A stretch of 64,000 nucleotides of DNA from SIG607 sp045605385 (lineage in GTDB: Bacteria > Bacillota > Clostridia > Oscillospirales > Acutalibacteraceae), in NCBI GenBank assembly GCA_045605385.1, contig JAZUPW010000017.1, positions 124,001 through 188,000 of the forward strand. The letters are read 5' to 3'. Made by a program: the position numbers and the translations under genes. This document shows, piece by piece, positions 48,811 to 58,746 of the stretch. Each line of letters starts with the position of its first letter. The stretch's first letter is position 1. Below the pieces are notes generated by a model, which had not been told where the DNA came from, ran no database searches, and saw only the letters and a list, made by a program, of their open reading frames with translations.

Positions 48811-49644
48811 TTATCCCTCCGAACTGTTTTTCTTACCAAAGAAACTTCTTTTTATAGGCTTTTCCGCCTTTTCTTCGGTTTCTTCTTTGTTTTCGTTAGT
48901 ATCTTCGGTATTTTCTTTAGTTTCTTCTGTTTGTAAAGTTTCTTCCTTTACTTCTTCGGTTTCCTTTACGGGTTCTTGTGTCTTAGCTATTTGATCCTGT
49001 GCTATTTTTTTAACATCTATTTCTTCTTCAACAGCCAATTGGGCAGCTTTGGCAATAGCAGTAGGATCGGTAGGAACAGCATCGGGCATTGATTTCACAA
49101 CCGAAATACCATCTTCATAAAATGCTAATGCCTTTTCCTTAAACTGAGCAACGTCAATACGAAGTTTATCAAAAAGCGCCTGCTGTTTTTCTATTGTTTC
49201 ATTTGTCGCAACAAGTATAGACTCCCGTTTTAATTCATTAACTTTTATGAACTCCTGCATTTCCTTTTCTAAACGCTGACGGTGTGCAGCATCTTCCGCA
49301 TCAAGTTCTTCTTTTAACTTTTTGGAGTTTTCTTTTATTTCCTCGGCTTTTGCGTTAGCGTCGGCAATAATTTTTTCTGCCTTTTTATTTGCTTCGGCAA
49401 CCGTATTGTCGGCAAGTTGTTGTGCCGAAACCAAAACGTTATTTATACTTCCCTTTTCCTTTTTAAACTGTTCAACAGTACCGTTAGCTTCTTCAAGTTT
49501 AGTCTGGAATTTCTTTATACGGCTTTCATATTCTTCATAATCTGCCACAATTTTATTTAAAAGAAGTTCAACTTCTTCTGCTTTATAACCGCCAACAGCC
49601 GCTTTAGAAAGCTTTACATTTTTAATATCATTACTGCTTAACAT
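48811..49644 (-). CDS. divIVA: DivIVA-domain cell division/polarity protein
   Basis: 277 residues. The N-terminal ~55 residues (SSNDIKNVKLSKAAVGGYKAEEVELLLNKIVADYEEYE) form the membrane-curvature-sensing DivIVA domain; a long coiled coil to about 190 follows, then an acidic tail of glutamate and threonine ending in a basic KPIKRSFFGKKN. It recruits division and pole proteins. Position between ylmH and lspA is the standard sepF-ylmH-divIVA order. Confidence 0.93.
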   Translation of the reverse strand: MLSSNDIKNVKLSKAAVGGYKAEEVELLLNKIVADYEEYESRIKKFQTKLEEANGTVEQFKKEKGSINNVLVSAQQLADNTVAEANKKAEKIIADANAKAEEIKENSKKLKEELDAEDAAHRQRLEKEMQEFIKVNELKRESILVATNETIEKQQALFDKLRIDVAQFKEKALAFYEDGISVVKSMPDAVPTDPTAIAKAAQLAVEEEIDVKKIAQDQIAKTQEPVKETEEVKEETLQTEETKENTEDTNENKEETEEKAEKPIKRSFFGKKNSSEG

Positions 49645-49657
49645 AACAAAACCTCAT

Positions 49658-50398
49658 TTAAACATATTTTGAATACTTTAAAATAACTCTGCCTTTTTTA
49701 GTTTGTTCATTGCAAGAATCAATTATAAACCGCCCGTAACCGCGAACAGACATTTTATCGCCGCCGTTTACAAGAGAAGTGACCTTTTCGCAAACAGCGC
49801 CGTTTAAAATAACAAGCGATTCAGTTATAAGCGATTTTGCCTTTTCACGCGAAGTACCGACAATTGCACCTACAACACTGTCAATTCTGTTTGACGCCAC
49901 GGTTGCCGAAAAAGAAACAATTTTGCTTTGCTGTGGAAGCGGAGATACAAAACCTTCGCTTAAAACAACACCGGTTCCGCCAACCTTACTTACCTGCTCT
50001 ATTACGTAACGCGAAATATCTTTATTTAAAAAGACAACCGCACGGCCTTCTTCAACAAGTATATCGCCAACAGATTCTCTTGTTATTCCTAAAGCCATTA
50101 ACGTACCTAAAAAATCGCGGTGAGAAAGTTTATCTATTTTTCTGTAAGAAAAGGTAACGGGTACAACAAAATCACAGTTATCAATTTCTTCTGCCCAACC
50201 GGGCAAAGCAATAAACATTGTTCTTGTTGCGTTTTCATAACCGCCGAAAAAGCAAAATTTCGCATTCAGCGAATTAGCGACAGCAAAAGCTAACGCCGCT
50301 TCTTCTTCGGTTAAAAAGCCGACGTATTTATACTTATTTTGTTTTAAACATATATCAACAGCGTCTGAAATTCTTGCAGAGAGTAGTTCCTTATCCAT
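49658..50398 (-). CDS. ylmH: YlmH-like S4-domain RNA-binding protein
   Basis: 246 residues. The N-terminal part (AVANSLNAKFCFFGGYENATRTMFIALPGW) is the YlmH-specific fold; the C-terminal S4 domain spans about 175-240 (SREKAKSLITESLVILNGAVCEKVTSLVNGGDKMSVRGYG). The Bacillus homologue acts in ribosome quality control and near division genes. It overlaps sepF by one base (TAATG). Confidence 0.93.
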   Translation of the reverse strand: MDKELLSARISDAVDICLKQNKYKYVGFLTEEEAALAFAVANSLNAKFCFFGGYENATRTMFIALPGWAEEIDNCDFVVPVTFSYRKIDKLSHRDFLGTLMALGITRESVGDILVEEGRAVVFLNKDISRYVIEQVSKVGGTGVVLSEGFVSPLPQQSKIVSFSATVASNRIDSVVGAIVGTSREKAKSLITESLVILNGAVCEKVTSLVNGGDKMSVRGYGRFIIDSCNEQTKKGRVILKYSKYV

Positions 50399-50874
50399 TA
50401 ATAAAACTTAGAATCATCAAACTCTTCAATAGTGTTTTCGCCGCTTACATCAACATCACTTGGAACAATAACAAATGTGTTAATTGCAGCCTTTCTTAAA
50501 TCACCGTTTTTAGCATAAGCAACACCGCTCATAAAATCAAGAATACGACGAGCAAGGTCGCGATCGGTTTTTTCAAGATTCAAGACAACCGTTCTTCTTG
50601 CGCAATACTGATCTGCAATTGCAGTAACGTCTTCAAAACGTTCGGGCTTTGCAAGATAAAGGCGCATATTATCACCGTTATTAAAAGGAACGGTTTTAGC
50701 AGAACGGCGCTCTGCAAAACGGTTGGTTTCCTTTTTAACGGGTTCTTTTACTTTTTTTGCTACCGGCTCGGCATATTCTTCTGTTTCTTCATTCTCTGCC
50801 TCGTAAAGCTCTTCATCCTCGTAATCTTCATCAGAAAGATTAAATATGTTTCTTATTCCGTCCCATACACCCAT
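50398..50874 (-). CDS. sepF: Cell division protein SepF
   Basis: 158 residues. The N-terminal MGVWDGIRNIF is the amphipathic membrane anchor; an acidic linker follows; the SepF core (about 65-155) includes DNMRLYLAKPERFEDVTAIADQ and FMSGVAYAKNG. SepF tethers FtsZ to the membrane. ATG 50874 gives the correct amphipathic start with GGAG 8 bases upstream; the longer frame would spoil it. Confidence 0.95.
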   Translation of the reverse strand: MGVWDGIRNIFNLSDEDYEDEELYEAENEETEEYAEPVAKKVKEPVKKETNRFAERRSAKTVPFNNGDNMRLYLAKPERFEDVTAIADQYCARRTVVLNLEKTDRDLARRILDFMSGVAYAKNGDLRKAAINTFVIVPSDVDVSGENTIEEFDDSKFY

Positions 50875-50887
50875 TTTTATTTCTCCT

Positions 50888-51601
50888 TTAAAAATATTTT
50901 CTTTCGCCAAACAGTTTTGTTCCTACCCTGACTAAGTTAGCGCCGCATTCAACGGCAAGTTCGTAAGTATCGGACATCCCCATTGACAATATATCCATAT
51001 TAACATTATCTATGTTTTTTGCTCTAATGTCAATAAACAGTTTATACATTTGCTCAAAAAATTCTTTAACTTCTTCATCTGTATCGCAAATAGGCGGTAT
51101 TGTCATAAGTCCTTTAATTTTAACGCCCTTCAAAAGAGATATTTCTTTTATGGCATTAAGAAGTTCATCAACAAAAAATCCGGACTTACTTTCTTCGTTT
51201 CCTATATTCACTTCAAGCAATATATCCATTACCTTTTCGCACTTAATTGCCTGTTTGCTTATTTCATTGGCAAGTTTAAGCGAATGCACCGATTCAATCA
51301 TTTCAACGCGGTTAATAACGTCTTTAACCTTATTGGTTTGCAAATGGCCTATAAAATGCTTATGAACAAAGCCTTCTATTTCATTTTCTTTAGATATCAT
51401 TTCCTGAACACGGTTGTCGCCTATATACTCTATACCGTTTTTTATGGCATAGTTTATAAGTTCCGGCGATACGGTTTTTACAGCGGCAAGTAAAATAATA
51501 TCTTCTGCTTTTCTTCCCGATTTTTCCGCCGCAATCTTTATTTTTTGCTTAATTTCGGCAAAATTAAGTAAGAAAATTTCAGTTAATAATTTTTCCGTCA
51601 T
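50888..51601 (-). CDS. YggS/YlmE-family pyridoxal phosphate-binding protein
   Basis: 237 residues, single alanine-racemase-like barrel. The family keeps pyridoxal phosphate levels in balance and is not known to be an enzyme. PLP-lysine region ILLAAVKTVSPE, HFIGHLQTNKV, and the phosphate-binding DILSMGMSDTYELAVECGANLVRVG are visible. It overlaps the HlyD-like gene by 23 bases and precedes sepF by 13 bases, as ylmE does in Bacillus. Confidence 0.95.
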   Translation of the reverse strand: MTEKLLTEIFLLNFAEIKQKIKIAAEKSGRKAEDIILLAAVKTVSPELINYAIKNGIEYIGDNRVQEMISKENEIEGFVHKHFIGHLQTNKVKDVINRVEMIESVHSLKLANEISKQAIKCEKVMDILLEVNIGNEESKSGFFVDELLNAIKEISLLKGVKIKGLMTIPPICDTDEEVKEFFEQMYKLFIDIRAKNIDNVNMDILSMGMSDTYELAVECGANLVRVGTKLFGERKYF

Positions 51602-52787
51602 ACAAATTCTTTCCTTTAATTACAACTTGGTCGTATAGTCTTAACACCGTTTTATCTATATCCGGACTTTTTTCGCAAATAACGTAGTCGGCCTCATCTT
51701 TAGAATAAAGCACCGAAACCTTTACGAATTTAAGTTCCATTCCCGAAACCACAAATACTCCGCGTTCGCCGTCTACAACTCTTAATGCGCTCTTTTTAAC
51801 CTTAAGTCCCTCAAACACGCCTTCAACCACAGTTAAAGAAATTTTTCTTATTGTGGCAAGTTCGGTATTCATTTCTTTACAAGAAAACACAATTACGGCT
51901 CTTGAATTAGTTTCATCTTTATTAACAGCCGCAACTCTTACTGAAAGGTCGGGATTATTCTTTAGGTTTGTATGAAGTCTTACGGCATCGCCTATTTTAT
52001 ACTTCTGCGACTGTGACTCATCCACCGTTACCGCAATATACCAAGTGTAGTCAGATACAATTTTACCAACGCTCTCTTCCTTTTCGGCTTCTTTTACGGT
52101 ATCTAAAAACTCGGGGGTATAAATACTTAAATCATCGGTGGTAAGCACGGTTTCGTATCCGTCGACCGTAGAAACAAAGAATCCCGATTCTTCGGCACAT
52201 ATATTTGAAACAGGATTATTAAGCGAGGCATTCAATCTATCAAGTTCGCTTTGCAAAGCGGTAGTCTGAGCCGAAAAATCATAATTACTGCCCGTAACCA
52301 TCGTTTTTCTGTTAAGCATGGTAAGAAGATCGTTTTTCATTGTATGAACAGATGAATAATTACCCGATTTAGCAGAAAACAACATATCTGATACCGATTC
52401 GCCTATTTTACTGTTAAGCAATTCAATATCAACTGCCGCAAGATCGTTATAACTTTGTATTGTATTTATGTTTTCCAACTGTTTGGTTATATCGTTAATT
52501 TTATTAACGGCTATAGAATCGCTTTCGCTGGTATAAATATCGGCAATTACGCCGTTTTTTGCAACGCGTTCACCATCGTTAATTATAAAATGCATAACAC
52601 CGGAATCGCTTCGTTTTACACCGAATTCGCTTCTTATTATAATTCCGGTTGTATCAATTCCTTCGGTATATTTAATATATTCTGCCTTTTCGGTATCAAG
52701 AGGAATATACAATGCTGAATAAAGTTGATGCAATAAAAACACAACCATAAGTACACACAAAGAAACTTTTACAAACTTGTTTTGCAT
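51579..52787 (-). CDS. HlyD-like membrane protein of the sepF cluster
   Basis: 402 residues with one membrane span at about 5-25 and the rest outside. Residues ~55-90 resemble a lipoyl-like half (GIDTTGIIIRSEFGV ... NDGERVAKNGVIADIYT) and a long helical stretch follows, as in HlyD-type periplasmic adaptor proteins. No transporter partner is near, and in Clostridia this gene type is regularly found between miaA and yggS, so a role in the division/envelope cluster is more likely than drug efflux. Overlaps miaA by 19 bases. Confidence 0.85.
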   Translation of the reverse strand: MQNKFVKVSLCVLMVVFLLHQLYSALYIPLDTEKAEYIKYTEGIDTTGIIIRSEFGVKRSDSGVMHFIINDGERVAKNGVIADIYTSESDSIAVNKINDITKQLENINTIQSYNDLAAVDIELLNSKIGESVSDMLFSAKSGNYSSVHTMKNDLLTMLNRKTMVTGSNYDFSAQTTALQSELDRLNASLNNPVSNICAEESGFFVSTVDGYETVLTTDDLSIYTPEFLDTVKEAEKEESVGKIVSDYTWYIAVTVDESQSQKYKIGDAVRLHTNLKNNPDLSVRVAAVNKDETNSRAVIVFSCKEMNTELATIRKISLTVVEGVFEGLKVKKSALRVVDGERGVFVVSGMELKFVKVSVLYSKDEADYVICEKSPDIDKTVLRLYDQVVIKGKNLYDGKIIN

Positions 52788-53716
52788 TCTTTACTTATCC
52801 TCTCTTTCACAATTTCTATTGCTGTTTTTTCAACATCACAGCAATCGGCATATATCCAATTAATATCACTGTTTTTTCTGAACCACGTAAGTTGGCGCTT
52901 GGCGTAATGTCTTGTTTCCCTTTTTAAATTTTCGGTGGCTTCTTCAAGCGTAATTTCGCCGTTTAAGTAAGGAATAAATTCCTTATGGCCTATTGCCTGT
53001 TTAGCGGTTTTCCCTTTATTCATACACTTAACAGCTTCATCTAAAATTCCGTTTTCAAGCATTATATCAACACGCTTGTTTATTCTTTCGTAAAGTTTTT
53101 CACGGTCTTTATAGGTTATTCCTATATACAAAGTATCATACGGCGCGGGATTTAGTTTAGAAAGTTCGTTTTGCTTTGTAATTGAAATACCGTTATTTAA
53201 ATAAACTTCAAATGCCCTTATTATTCGTTTGCGGTCATTTGCGTGTAAACGCTTGGCAGTTTCGCTGTCAAACACGCTTAACTCTTTAAGCATGGCTTCA
53301 CCGCCCACGGCATCATACTTTTCGTTTAAACACTTTTGCAATTCTTCGTTACTTTTATCGGCGGTAAAAGTAATATTATTAAGAAGCGAATCAATATAAA
53401 GCCCTGTTCCGCCAACAATAATGGGAAGTTTATTTCTGCTGTTTATTTCTTCTATTTTTTCACTTGCTAGCGTTACGTACTCTGCAACCGAAAAACTCAC
53501 ACTGTTATCTAAAAACTCAACAAGATGATGTACAACCTGTTCTTTTTGGTTTGCATCGGGACAAGCCGTGGCTATAGGCATATCTTTGTAAATCTGCATA
53601 GAATCGGCAGAAATTATTTCACCGCCGAAACGTTTTGCAATGCTTATGGCAAGGTCGGTTTTACCCGATGCCGTAGGGCCTACCACCGCAACCGTAAAAA
53701 TTCTTTTTTCAGACAT
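52769..53716 (-). CDS. miaA: tRNA dimethylallyltransferase
   Basis: 315 residues. Adds the dimethylallyl group to A37 of tRNAs reading codons that start with U. Walker A-like GPTASGKT (residues 13-20), ISADSMQIYKDM, and the C-terminal RHYAKRQLTWFRK are all typical. It overlaps mutL by one base. miaB, which modifies the same base next, is in the same operon upstream. Confidence 0.97.
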   Translation of the reverse strand: MSEKRIFTVAVVGPTASGKTDLAISIAKRFGGEIISADSMQIYKDMPIATACPDANQKEQVVHHLVEFLDNSVSFSVAEYVTLASEKIEEINSRNKLPIIVGGTGLYIDSLLNNITFTADKSNEELQKCLNEKYDAVGGEAMLKELSVFDSETAKRLHANDRKRIIRAFEVYLNNGISITKQNELSKLNPAPYDTLYIGITYKDREKLYERINKRVDIMLENGILDEAVKCMNKGKTAKQAIGHKEFIPYLNGEITLEEATENLKRETRHYAKRQLTWFRKNSDINWIYADCCDVEKTAIEIVKERISKECKTSL

Positions 53717-55668
53717 TACTGTATTCTTCCAAACTGTTTTTCAAAATCTCTTTTCTTCATTTCAAACGCAACAGGTCTGCCGTGAGGACAATAACGGATA
53801 TCATTATTGCTAAGCACCTGTTTTGCAAGAAACAACTGTTCCTTTGGCGGAGTATTAAAACCTGCTTTAATAGCCGCCTTACAAGCAACAGTATGGTAAA
53901 TATGGTCTAATTTTTCAACGTTTGTATCAAGACCGTTTGCAAGATTATCGGCAACTTCAATAATAACGTCGCTAACATCTTCGCCTGTAAGTGAAGACGG
54001 CACAGCGCGTACTATTACGTTAAGATTACCAAAATCTTCAACGTCAAACCCGCTTTTAGTCAAAGCATCAATATTATCAAGCACTGCATTATACTGCTGT
54101 GCCGAAAGTCTTACCGTTACCGGTAAAAGTAACCCTTGACTTTCTGGTGATATACTTGATTTAAGTTTTTCAAACAATATGCGTTCGTGCGCCGCGTGTT
54201 TATCTATAAAGAAAACACTGTTTTCCTGTTCTACAATTATGTAGGTTTTAAATATTTCACCAACGTAACGCAGTTCTTCAAACAAAGCCGTTTGAGGTTC
54301 CTTTGTTTGTGTTTCTTGCGTTTCATCTATAATTTCTTCTAAAGCCCTGTTTTTCTGTACAACGGGCTCGTCCACAAAAATATCCACACTTACCCTTTTC
54401 TTTTGTTCTTCTCTTTGTGGTGAATAATCGTTAAGAGCCATTTTAAAAACAGGTTTTTCTTCTGTAACTTTTGCATTAGAGTTAATTACAGGCTCTGTTT
54501 TTTTTACTTCAGGCTTAAATACTTCCTGTTTTAAAGGTTCTTGCTTTGTTGCAGTTTGCGGTTTTATATCCCTTTTGGTTTCGGGGTCAGCAATTACCGT
54601 TTGTTTAAATTCATCGGCTGTCATTCTTTCAAAAGTTGAAAACTTAAGTTGTTTCTTTTCGGTAAACTGAGGTCTTGTGTCACCTTTTTGCAATGCATTT
54701 TTAACTGCAACATAAACTGCTTCAAACAACGGTTTTTCGTTAGCAAAGCGCACCTCGGTTTTAGAGGGATGCACGTTAACGTCTACGCTTTCAAGAGGAA
54801 GTTCTATATGCAAAACGCAAGACGGAAATTTACCCACCATTGCTGAATTCTTATATGCCGCTTCCAACGCCGCTACCATAGTTGCACTTCGCACGGTTCT
54901 GCCGTTTAAAAAGAAATACTGCGAATTTCTTTTAGGTTTGCAATAAATGGGTTTACAAACGTAACCATTTACCGAAATGTTAGACATAGCGGCATTGGTT
55001 TCTATAAGTCCCGAAGCAAACTCACGGCCCAACACGCTGTAAATAACCGAAAACAGTTTATTATCTCCTGAAGTTGTAAACACCGTTTTATTATCTCTTA
55101 TAAACTTAATTGCAATTTCAGGATGCGAAAGAGCAATTTTTTCAAGAACGTCGTTTATTAAATTACCTTCAAAGGTATCTTTATGTAAAAACTTCATTCT
55201 TGCGGGTGTATTATAAAAAAGGTCTTTTACAATAATGGTAGTGCCAACGTCACAACCGGCTTCTTCAAAAACTTTTTCTTCGCCGCCTTCAATACAGTAA
55301 CGAGTGCCTTCAATATCATCTTCGGTTCTTGTTACCATTTCAACCTTCGAAACCGCACAAATTGCCGCAAGCGCTTCACCGCGGAAGCCTAATGTTGCAA
55401 TACTGTTTAAATCGTTTTCATTTACAATTTTACTGGTTGCGTGACGCAAAAAGGCTGTTTTAACGTCATCTTTTTTAATACCGCAACCGTTATCGGTCAC
55501 ACGCATATAAAGCACACCGCCGTTTTTAATTTCCACGGTTAGTTTTGTTGCGCCCGCATCTATTGCGTTTTCAGTTAATTCTTTTATAACCGAAGCAGGT
55601 TTTTCAACAACTTCACCCGCCGCAATAAGCTCGGCAAGTTGTTTTGGCAGCACGTTAATTTTCGGCAT
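53716..55668 (-). CDS. mutL: DNA mismatch repair endonuclease MutL
   Basis: 650 residues. GHKL ATPase N-terminus with ENAIDAGAT, DNGCGI and TLGFRGEAL; a proline- and glutamate-rich linker (about 340-460); and the C-terminal dimerisation/endonuclease domain with DKHAAHERILFEKL (the metal-binding DxHA(x)2E(x)4E motif), CPHGRP and a final FGR. These mark a nicking MutL, as expected for bacteria without MutH. Confidence 0.97.
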   Translation of the reverse strand: MPKINVLPKQLAELIAAGEVVEKPASVIKELTENAIDAGATKLTVEIKNGGVLYMRVTDNGCGIKKDDVKTAFLRHATSKIVNENDLNSIATLGFRGEALAAICAVSKVEMVTRTEDDIEGTRYCIEGGEEKVFEEAGCDVGTTIIVKDLFYNTPARMKFLHKDTFEGNLINDVLEKIALSHPEIAIKFIRDNKTVFTTSGDNKLFSVIYSVLGREFASGLIETNAAMSNISVNGYVCKPIYCKPKRNSQYFFLNGRTVRSATMVAALEAAYKNSAMVGKFPSCVLHIELPLESVDVNVHPSKTEVRFANEKPLFEAVYVAVKNALQKGDTRPQFTEKKQLKFSTFERMTADEFKQTVIADPETKRDIKPQTATKQEPLKQEVFKPEVKKTEPVINSNAKVTEEKPVFKMALNDYSPQREEQKKRVSVDIFVDEPVVQKNRALEEIIDETQETQTKEPQTALFEELRYVGEIFKTYIIVEQENSVFFIDKHAAHERILFEKLKSSISPESQGLLLPVTVRLSAQQYNAVLDNIDALTKSGFDVEDFGNLNVIVRAVPSSLTGEDVSDVIIEVADNLANGLDTNVEKLDHIYHTVACKAAIKAGFNTPPKEQLFLAKQVLSNNDIRYCPHGRPVAFEMKKRDFEKQFGRIQ

Positions 55669-55703
55669 TATGTGACCTCCTTTTTCATTAAATCAAAATT
55701 TGG

Positions 55704-58298
55704 CTAATCTTTGGCTTTTTTTGATAAATCGTAAAGTATTTTACTGCATTCAATAGGCGTAAGTGTTTCAACGTCTATTACTTTAAGTTCGTTTAATATT
55801 TCTGCAGCTTGTAACATTTCAATAGGAAGTTGTGCAGATTCTTCTTTTTCGGTACGGTATTTTATAACGCCCTTACTTTCTACTTCCTTTAAAATGTCTT
55901 TGGCTCTTTTTATTACTACGCTTGGCAGTCCTGCAAGGTTTGCAACCTCTATACCGTAACTTTCGTCGGCACCGCCAGGTACAATACGGCGCAAAAAGAT
56001 TATGTCATCGCCGCGTTTTTTAACAGCAATATTATAATTCTTAACACCCGATACTTCGTATTCCATATCGGTAAGTTCGTGATAATGGGTTGCAAACAGC
56101 GTTTTTGCGCCCAACTTCTTTTTGTCGGCAACGTATTCAAGCACACTTTTTGCTATTGCCATACCGTCAAATGTAGAAGTACCTCTGCCTATTTCATCAA
56201 GAATAAGCAAACTATCTTTTGTTGCGCCGTTTAGAATGTCGGCAACTTCACTCATTTCAACCATAAATGTAGAACGTCCCGAAGATAAATCGTCAGATGC
56301 GCCGACACGGGTATAAATTGCATCGCATATACAAAGGTCTGCCGATTCAGCAGGAACAAAACAACCAATCTGCGCCATAAGCGTTATAATGGCAACCTGT
56401 CGCATATATGTAGACTTACCAGCCATATTAGGACCTGTAATTATTGCGCAACGGTTATCGGCTTTATCAAGGTAAGTATCGTTAGAAACAAAGGGCGTAT
56501 CAGAAAGTTTTTCTACAACAGGATGTCTGCCTGCGGTAATACGGATAGCGCCTTCGGCATTAAAACGCGGTCTTACATAGTTTGAATTAACCGAAACGTA
56601 AGCAAACGAACAAGCAACATCAAGTTTTGCCAAGGCATTTGCCGCTTTTTGGAAACGTTCTTTTGCATTTGCAACCTGTTTTCTTATGTTATCGAAAATT
56701 TCATATTCAAGCGCAATTACGCGGTCTTTAGCGCCTAAAATTTTATCCTCAAGTTCTTTTAATTCGGGAGTTATAAAACGCTCACCGCCCGTTAAGGTTT
56801 GCTTACGGATATAATCTTCGGGCACTAAATCCAAAAACGAATTTGTAACTTCAATATAGTAGCCGAAAACTTTATTAAACTTAACACGTAAGTTTTTAAT
56901 GCCTGTTCTTTCGCGTTCTCTTGCTTCTATATTTGCAATTATTCCCGCACCGTTATTAAGTATATCGCGAAGTGTATCTACCTCGCTGTTATACCCCTCT
57001 TTAATAATTCCGCCCTCTTTAAGTACTGCGGGAAGTTTTTCAACCAATGCGTCGTCTATTAATTTTGCTATATCTTCAAGTGGGTCTATGTTATTATCGC
57101 AATCTTTTATAAAACGGCTGTTAGCACCGCTTATAATTTCTTTTATAAACGGGAATTTGGAAATTGTATAGAAAATAAGTCTTAATTCTCTTGCCGTTGC
57201 AGTACCGTAAATAACCTGAGCCATTAAACGTTCAAGGTCTTTTATACCGCTTAAAGCTTCAATCAGTTCTCCGCGCATAAGGGTATCTTCGTAAAGTTCT
57301 TCAACGGCGTTATGACGGGTATTTATTTCATTAAGGCTTAAAAGCGGTTGCTGAACCCAAGACTTAATAAGACGTTTACCCATAGCGGTTTTGGTTTTAT
57401 CAATTGCCCATATAAGAGTACCTTTTTTTGCTTTTGCACGAATTGTTTCTACAAGTTCAAGGTTTTTAACCGCCGTCATATCAAGTCGCATAAACTGTGA
57501 CTGTGTATAATAATTCACCTTACTTACCGCTATATTCTTTGTAAGTCCTGTTTCGTAAAGATACTGTATAACAGCGCCAAGAGAAACAGCGGCGTTACTG
57601 TTAGCGGGAACAGAAATGTTTTCGGTACTTATAACGCCGAAATGTGTAAGTACAATGGGTTCGGTTACTTTAATTGAAAAAGAATCCTTGGGTCTTACAG
57701 TTACCATTCCGTCATATTTTGAAACAAGGAAAGAACCTAATTTTTCTATTTGTTCGTAACCTGCAGAAATAAGCACTTCGGCAGGCATAAAACGGCCTAT
57801 TTCGGTAATAGCGATATCATACATATCTTCACCGAAACTTTGCGTTACGTGAGTTTCGCCTGTAGAGGCATCGCAAAAGCACAGTCCTACGCAATCTGCC
57901 GAAACAGTAACTGCACAAAGATAATTGCTTTTTCCTTCTTCAAGCATAGAATCTTCAATAACCGTACCGGGTGTAATAATTCTTACAATATCCCGTTTAA
58001 CAAGGCCCTTTGCAGTTGCAGGGTCTTCTACCTGTTCACAAATTGCAACTTTATAACCGCGTTCAACCAAACGAGCAATATAAGATTCCGCACTGTGAAA
58101 CGGCACACCGCACATTGGCGCTCTTTCTTCAAGTCCGCATTCCTTACCCGTTAAAACTAAATCAAGTTCTTCAGAAACGGTTTTTGCATCATCAAAAAAC
58201 ATTTCGTAAAAGTCACCTAATCTGAAAAACAGAATGCTGTCGCTGTTGCGTTCTTTTATTTCAAGATACTGGCGCATCATAGGCGATAGCCCTGCCAT
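55704..58298 (-). CDS. mutS: DNA mismatch recognition protein MutS
   Basis: 864 residues. The mismatch-reading FYE motif is in RLGDFYEMFFDDA near residue 30; the C-terminal ATPase shows Walker A GPNMAGKSTYMRQ, Walker B LLILDEIGRGTSTFDG and the THYHEL segment. It lies 35 bases before mutL in the miaB-ric-mutS-mutL-miaA operon. Confidence 0.98.
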   Translation of the reverse strand: MAGLSPMMRQYLEIKERNSDSILFFRLGDFYEMFFDDAKTVSEELDLVLTGKECGLEERAPMCGVPFHSAESYIARLVERGYKVAICEQVEDPATAKGLVKRDIVRIITPGTVIEDSMLEEGKSNYLCAVTVSADCVGLCFCDASTGETHVTQSFGEDMYDIAITEIGRFMPAEVLISAGYEQIEKLGSFLVSKYDGMVTVRPKDSFSIKVTEPIVLTHFGVISTENISVPANSNAAVSLGAVIQYLYETGLTKNIAVSKVNYYTQSQFMRLDMTAVKNLELVETIRAKAKKGTLIWAIDKTKTAMGKRLIKSWVQQPLLSLNEINTRHNAVEELYEDTLMRGELIEALSGIKDLERLMAQVIYGTATARELRLIFYTISKFPFIKEIISGANSRFIKDCDNNIDPLEDIAKLIDDALVEKLPAVLKEGGIIKEGYNSEVDTLRDILNNGAGIIANIEARERERTGIKNLRVKFNKVFGYYIEVTNSFLDLVPEDYIRKQTLTGGERFITPELKELEDKILGAKDRVIALEYEIFDNIRKQVANAKERFQKAANALAKLDVACSFAYVSVNSNYVRPRFNAEGAIRITAGRHPVVEKLSDTPFVSNDTYLDKADNRCAIITGPNMAGKSTYMRQVAIITLMAQIGCFVPAESADLCICDAIYTRVGASDDLSSGRSTFMVEMSEVADILNGATKDSLLILDEIGRGTSTFDGMAIAKSVLEYVADKKKLGAKTLFATHYHELTDMEYEVSGVKNYNIAVKKRGDDIIFLRRIVPGGADESYGIEVANLAGLPSVVIKRAKDILKEVESKGVIKYRTEKEESAQLPIEMLQAAEILNELKVIDVETLTPIECSKILYDLSKKAKD

Positions 58299-58335
58299 AC
58301 TTATTCTCCCCTTTTAAACAAACTTAAAATTTTAA

Positions 58336-58743
58336 TTAGTGGCAACCGGCGCAGGTAGAGCAACTGCCGCTGCAACCAGCCTCGGGTAAAGTACAGGTTT
58401 CAGGGTCTGCGCCTTCTGCACACATACGTATAATACCCATAACGTCGGCTATCATTTTATCTACAGCGGCTCTTGTTTCGTTATATTCTTTCATTACTTC
58501 GTCAGCCATAATTTCATCATAAACAGCGCGAAGATTTTTGTTTGCTTCGGCAATTTTTTCATTATCCTTTTCCTCTTCGCTCAACAATCTGTCAAGATTC
58601 ATACGAATGATATTGAACTCACCGATTTTGGAATTAAGGTTTTCGTTGTTATCTAACGCAAGTTTTGCTTTTGCAAAAGCAATAAAGCGTTCATCTTTTT
58701 GTATTTCTTTTCCTAAATTTCTTGTTACTTCTATTACGTCCAT
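58336..58743 (-). CDS. YlbF/YmcA-family protein (RicA-like) with C-terminal cysteine cluster
   Basis: 135 residues, all-helical YlbF/YmcA fold (about 1-110), then a tail with C108, C117, C124, C128, C131, C134 and H135 as the last residue. In Bacillus RicA, RicF and RicT form a complex with [4Fe-4S] clusters that governs RNase Y and development. The position between miaB and mutS equals that of ymcA (ricA). The six-cysteine end suggests an iron-sulfur or zinc site; this is inference. It precedes mutS with a 37-base gap. Confidence 0.88.
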   Translation of the reverse strand: MDVIEVTRNLGKEIQKDERFIAFAKAKLALDNNENLNSKIGEFNIIRMNLDRLLSEEEKDNEKIAEANKNLRAVYDEIMADEVMKEYNETRAAVDKMIADVMGIIRMCAEGADPETCTLPEAGCSGSCSTCAGCH

Positions 58744-58746
58744 TTT

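Noticed and set aside
51579..52787. Drug-efflux adaptor protein
   Set aside because: Only an HlyD-like outline is present, with no transporter gene beside it; the setting is the cell-division cluster.
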